Assembly (NCBI GenBank): GCA_009705025.1
Contig: WLDA01000028.1
Span: 1-8,542 of the forward strand
DNA from: Actinomycetota bacterium
GTDB lineage: Bacteria; Actinomycetota; Actinomycetes; Nanopelagicales; Nanopelagicaceae
Length of the DNA: 8,542 nucleotides
Reading direction: 5' to 3'
Shown here: positions 7,526 through 8,542 of the stretch, one piece after another
Numbering within the stretch: position 1 is the first letter of the stretch
Layout: every line of letters starts with the position of its first letter
Notes under the pieces: model-generated
Databases searched by the model: none
Told to the model about the DNA's origin: nothing
What the model saw: only the letters and a program-made list of their open reading frames with translations
Position numbers and translations under genes: made by a program

Positions 7526-8542
7526 ATGCCAGCGTTTTTCGATCGAATGTTGCGTGCAGGTGAAGGACGCCAACTTCGTGAACTTGAAAAACTTGTAAAA
7601 CTGGTCAATGCCCAAGAAGAGCGCATCTCAGCATTATCTGATGAGGACCTGCGCAATCAGACATCAATCTTTAAAACACGTCTTGATCAGGGCGAAACTC
7701 TTGATGATTTATTACCAGAAGCATTCGCAGTAGTTCGTGAGGCAGCCAAGCGCACATTAGGACAGCGTCATTACGATGTTCAACTTATGGGTGGTGCTGC
7801 CATGCATCGCGGAAATATTGCTGAAATGAGAACTGGTGAAGGTAAGACACTTGTTGCAACACTTCCTTCTTACCTCAATGCCCTTGCAGGTAAAGGCGTG
7901 CATGTTGTTACAACGAATGATTACCTAGCTGAACGCGATAGCGAATGGATGGGACGTATCCATCGTTTCCTAGGACTACGAGTTAGTGTAATTCTTGCGA
8001 ATATGTCACCAGCAGAACGTCGTGAGGCATACCTAGCAGATGTCACATATGGAACAAATAATGAATTTGGTTTCGATTATCTCCGTGACAATATGGCATG
8101 GAGCCTAGAAGAATGCGTTCAGCGTGAACACTTTTTTGCAGTTGTCGATGAAGTGGACTCAATTCTCATCGATGAAGCTCGTACACCTCTCATCATTAGT
8201 GGCCCTGCAGATAAGGCAACAAAATGGTACGTAGAGTTTGCAAACCTTGTTGCTAAATTACAACGCGACGTTCACTACGAAGTAGATGAAAAGAAGAAGA
8301 GCAGCTCCGTACTTGAAGAAGGCGTAACTCGCGTAGAAGAGATGCTCAAGATCTCAAACCTCTATGAGGCAGCAAATACCCCAATGATTGGTTACCTCAA
8401 TAATGCTATTCGCGCGAAAGAGCTTTTCAAGCGAGATAAAGATTATGTAGTTATGAATGGCGAATTACTTATCGTTGATGAGCACACAGGTCGCATGCTT
8501 GCAGGACGACGTTATAGCGAGGGCCTTCACCAGGCTCTTGAA
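7526..8542 (+). CDS. secA: Preprotein translocase ATPase SecA (3' partial)
   Basis: SecA is the ATP-driven motor that pushes unfolded preproteins through SecYEG. The first 339 codons are present with no stop before the window end; full-length actinobacterial SecA1 is around 900 residues. The N-terminus [20 protein letters not shown] matches the family start. Visible motifs of nucleotide-binding domain 1 are QLMGG (86-90), Walker A MRTGEGKT (101-108, K107), [10 protein letters not shown] (129-138), [16 protein letters not shown] (175-190), Walker [22 protein letters not shown] (206-226, split here by the DEVD and DEART boxes), and VDEHTGRML (317-325). The segment from about 227 to 310, including [24 protein letters not shown], belongs to the preprotein cross-linking domain and resembles SecA1 of other Actinobacteria rather than SecA2. 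It follows comF by 56 bp in a structured leader. In most Actinobacteria hpf lies between them; it is absent here. Confidence 0.97.
   Translation, partial: MPAFFDRMLRAGEGRQLRELEKLVKLVNAQEERISALSDEDLRNQTSIFKTRLDQGETLDDLLPEAFAVVREAAKRTLGQRHYDVQLMGGAAMHRGNIAEMRTGEGKTLVATLPSYLNALAGKGVHVVTTNDYLAERDSEWMGRIHRFLGLRVSVILANMSPAERREAYLADVTYGTNNEFGFDYLRDNMAWSLEECVQREHFFAVVDEVDSILIDEARTPLIISGPADKATKWYVEFANLVAKLQRDVHYEVDEKKKSSSVLEEGVTRVEEMLKISNLYEAANTPMIGYLNNAIRAKELFKRDKDYVVMNGELLIVDEHTGRMLAGRRYSEGLHQALE

Overview
The window looks like a chromosomal core region of a streamlined actinobacterium. The gene order is the conserved actinobacterial block around mtrAB and secA: phosphomannomutase, S-adenosylhomocysteinase, MtrA, MtrB, ComF-type phosphoribosyltransferase, SecA. 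It is preceded by DUF5719 and DUF3499 proteins, both of which I know essentially only from Actinobacteria. The base composition is A/T-richer than usual for the phylum, and genes are packed with gaps of about 1 to 70 bp. Together this suggests the acI / Nanopelagicales freshwater group. That placement is an inference from order, composition and compactness, not a database match.

Layout, all genes on the + strand: (1) bases 1-116 hold the 3' end of a membrane protein, probably the large glycosyltransferase usually found here. It overlaps by 4 bp (ATGA) a secreted or membrane-anchored DUF5719 protein (113-1423). (2) A cysteine-containing DUF3499 protein (1452-1829) is followed after 2 bp by phosphomannomutase/phosphoglucomutase (1832-3199). 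(3) After a 67 bp gap with a clear ribosome binding site come S-adenosylhomocysteinase (3267-4553), response regulator MtrA (4556-5242) and sensor kinase MtrB (5244-6788), with gaps of only 1-2 bp. (4) After a 57 bp gap comes a ComF-like protein (6846-7469). (5) After a 56 bp structured leader comes secA (7526 onward), cut by the window end.

Functionally the block joins sugar-phosphate supply for glycan synthesis (phosphomannomutase, and probably the upstream glycosyltransferase), the MtrAB envelope/division signalling pair, the methyl-cycle enzyme SahH, and the Sec translocase motor. Compared with the mycobacterial locus, lpqB (between mtrB and comF) and hpf (between comF and secA) are missing, as are tobH, manA, tmk and whiB2.

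The most interesting points are: an adenosylhomocysteinase with archaeal/Thermotoga-type rather than usual bacterial sequence hallmarks; a secA leader with two adjacent potential hairpins and a seven-codon reading frame behind a near-perfect Shine-Dalgarno sequence; loss of the MtrB partner gene lpqB; and a split between genes started from Shine-Dalgarno sites and genes with none. I see no mobile element, CRISPR array, tRNA or rRNA, and no gene-free stretch longer than 70 bp. I found no clearly undescribed multi-gene system.
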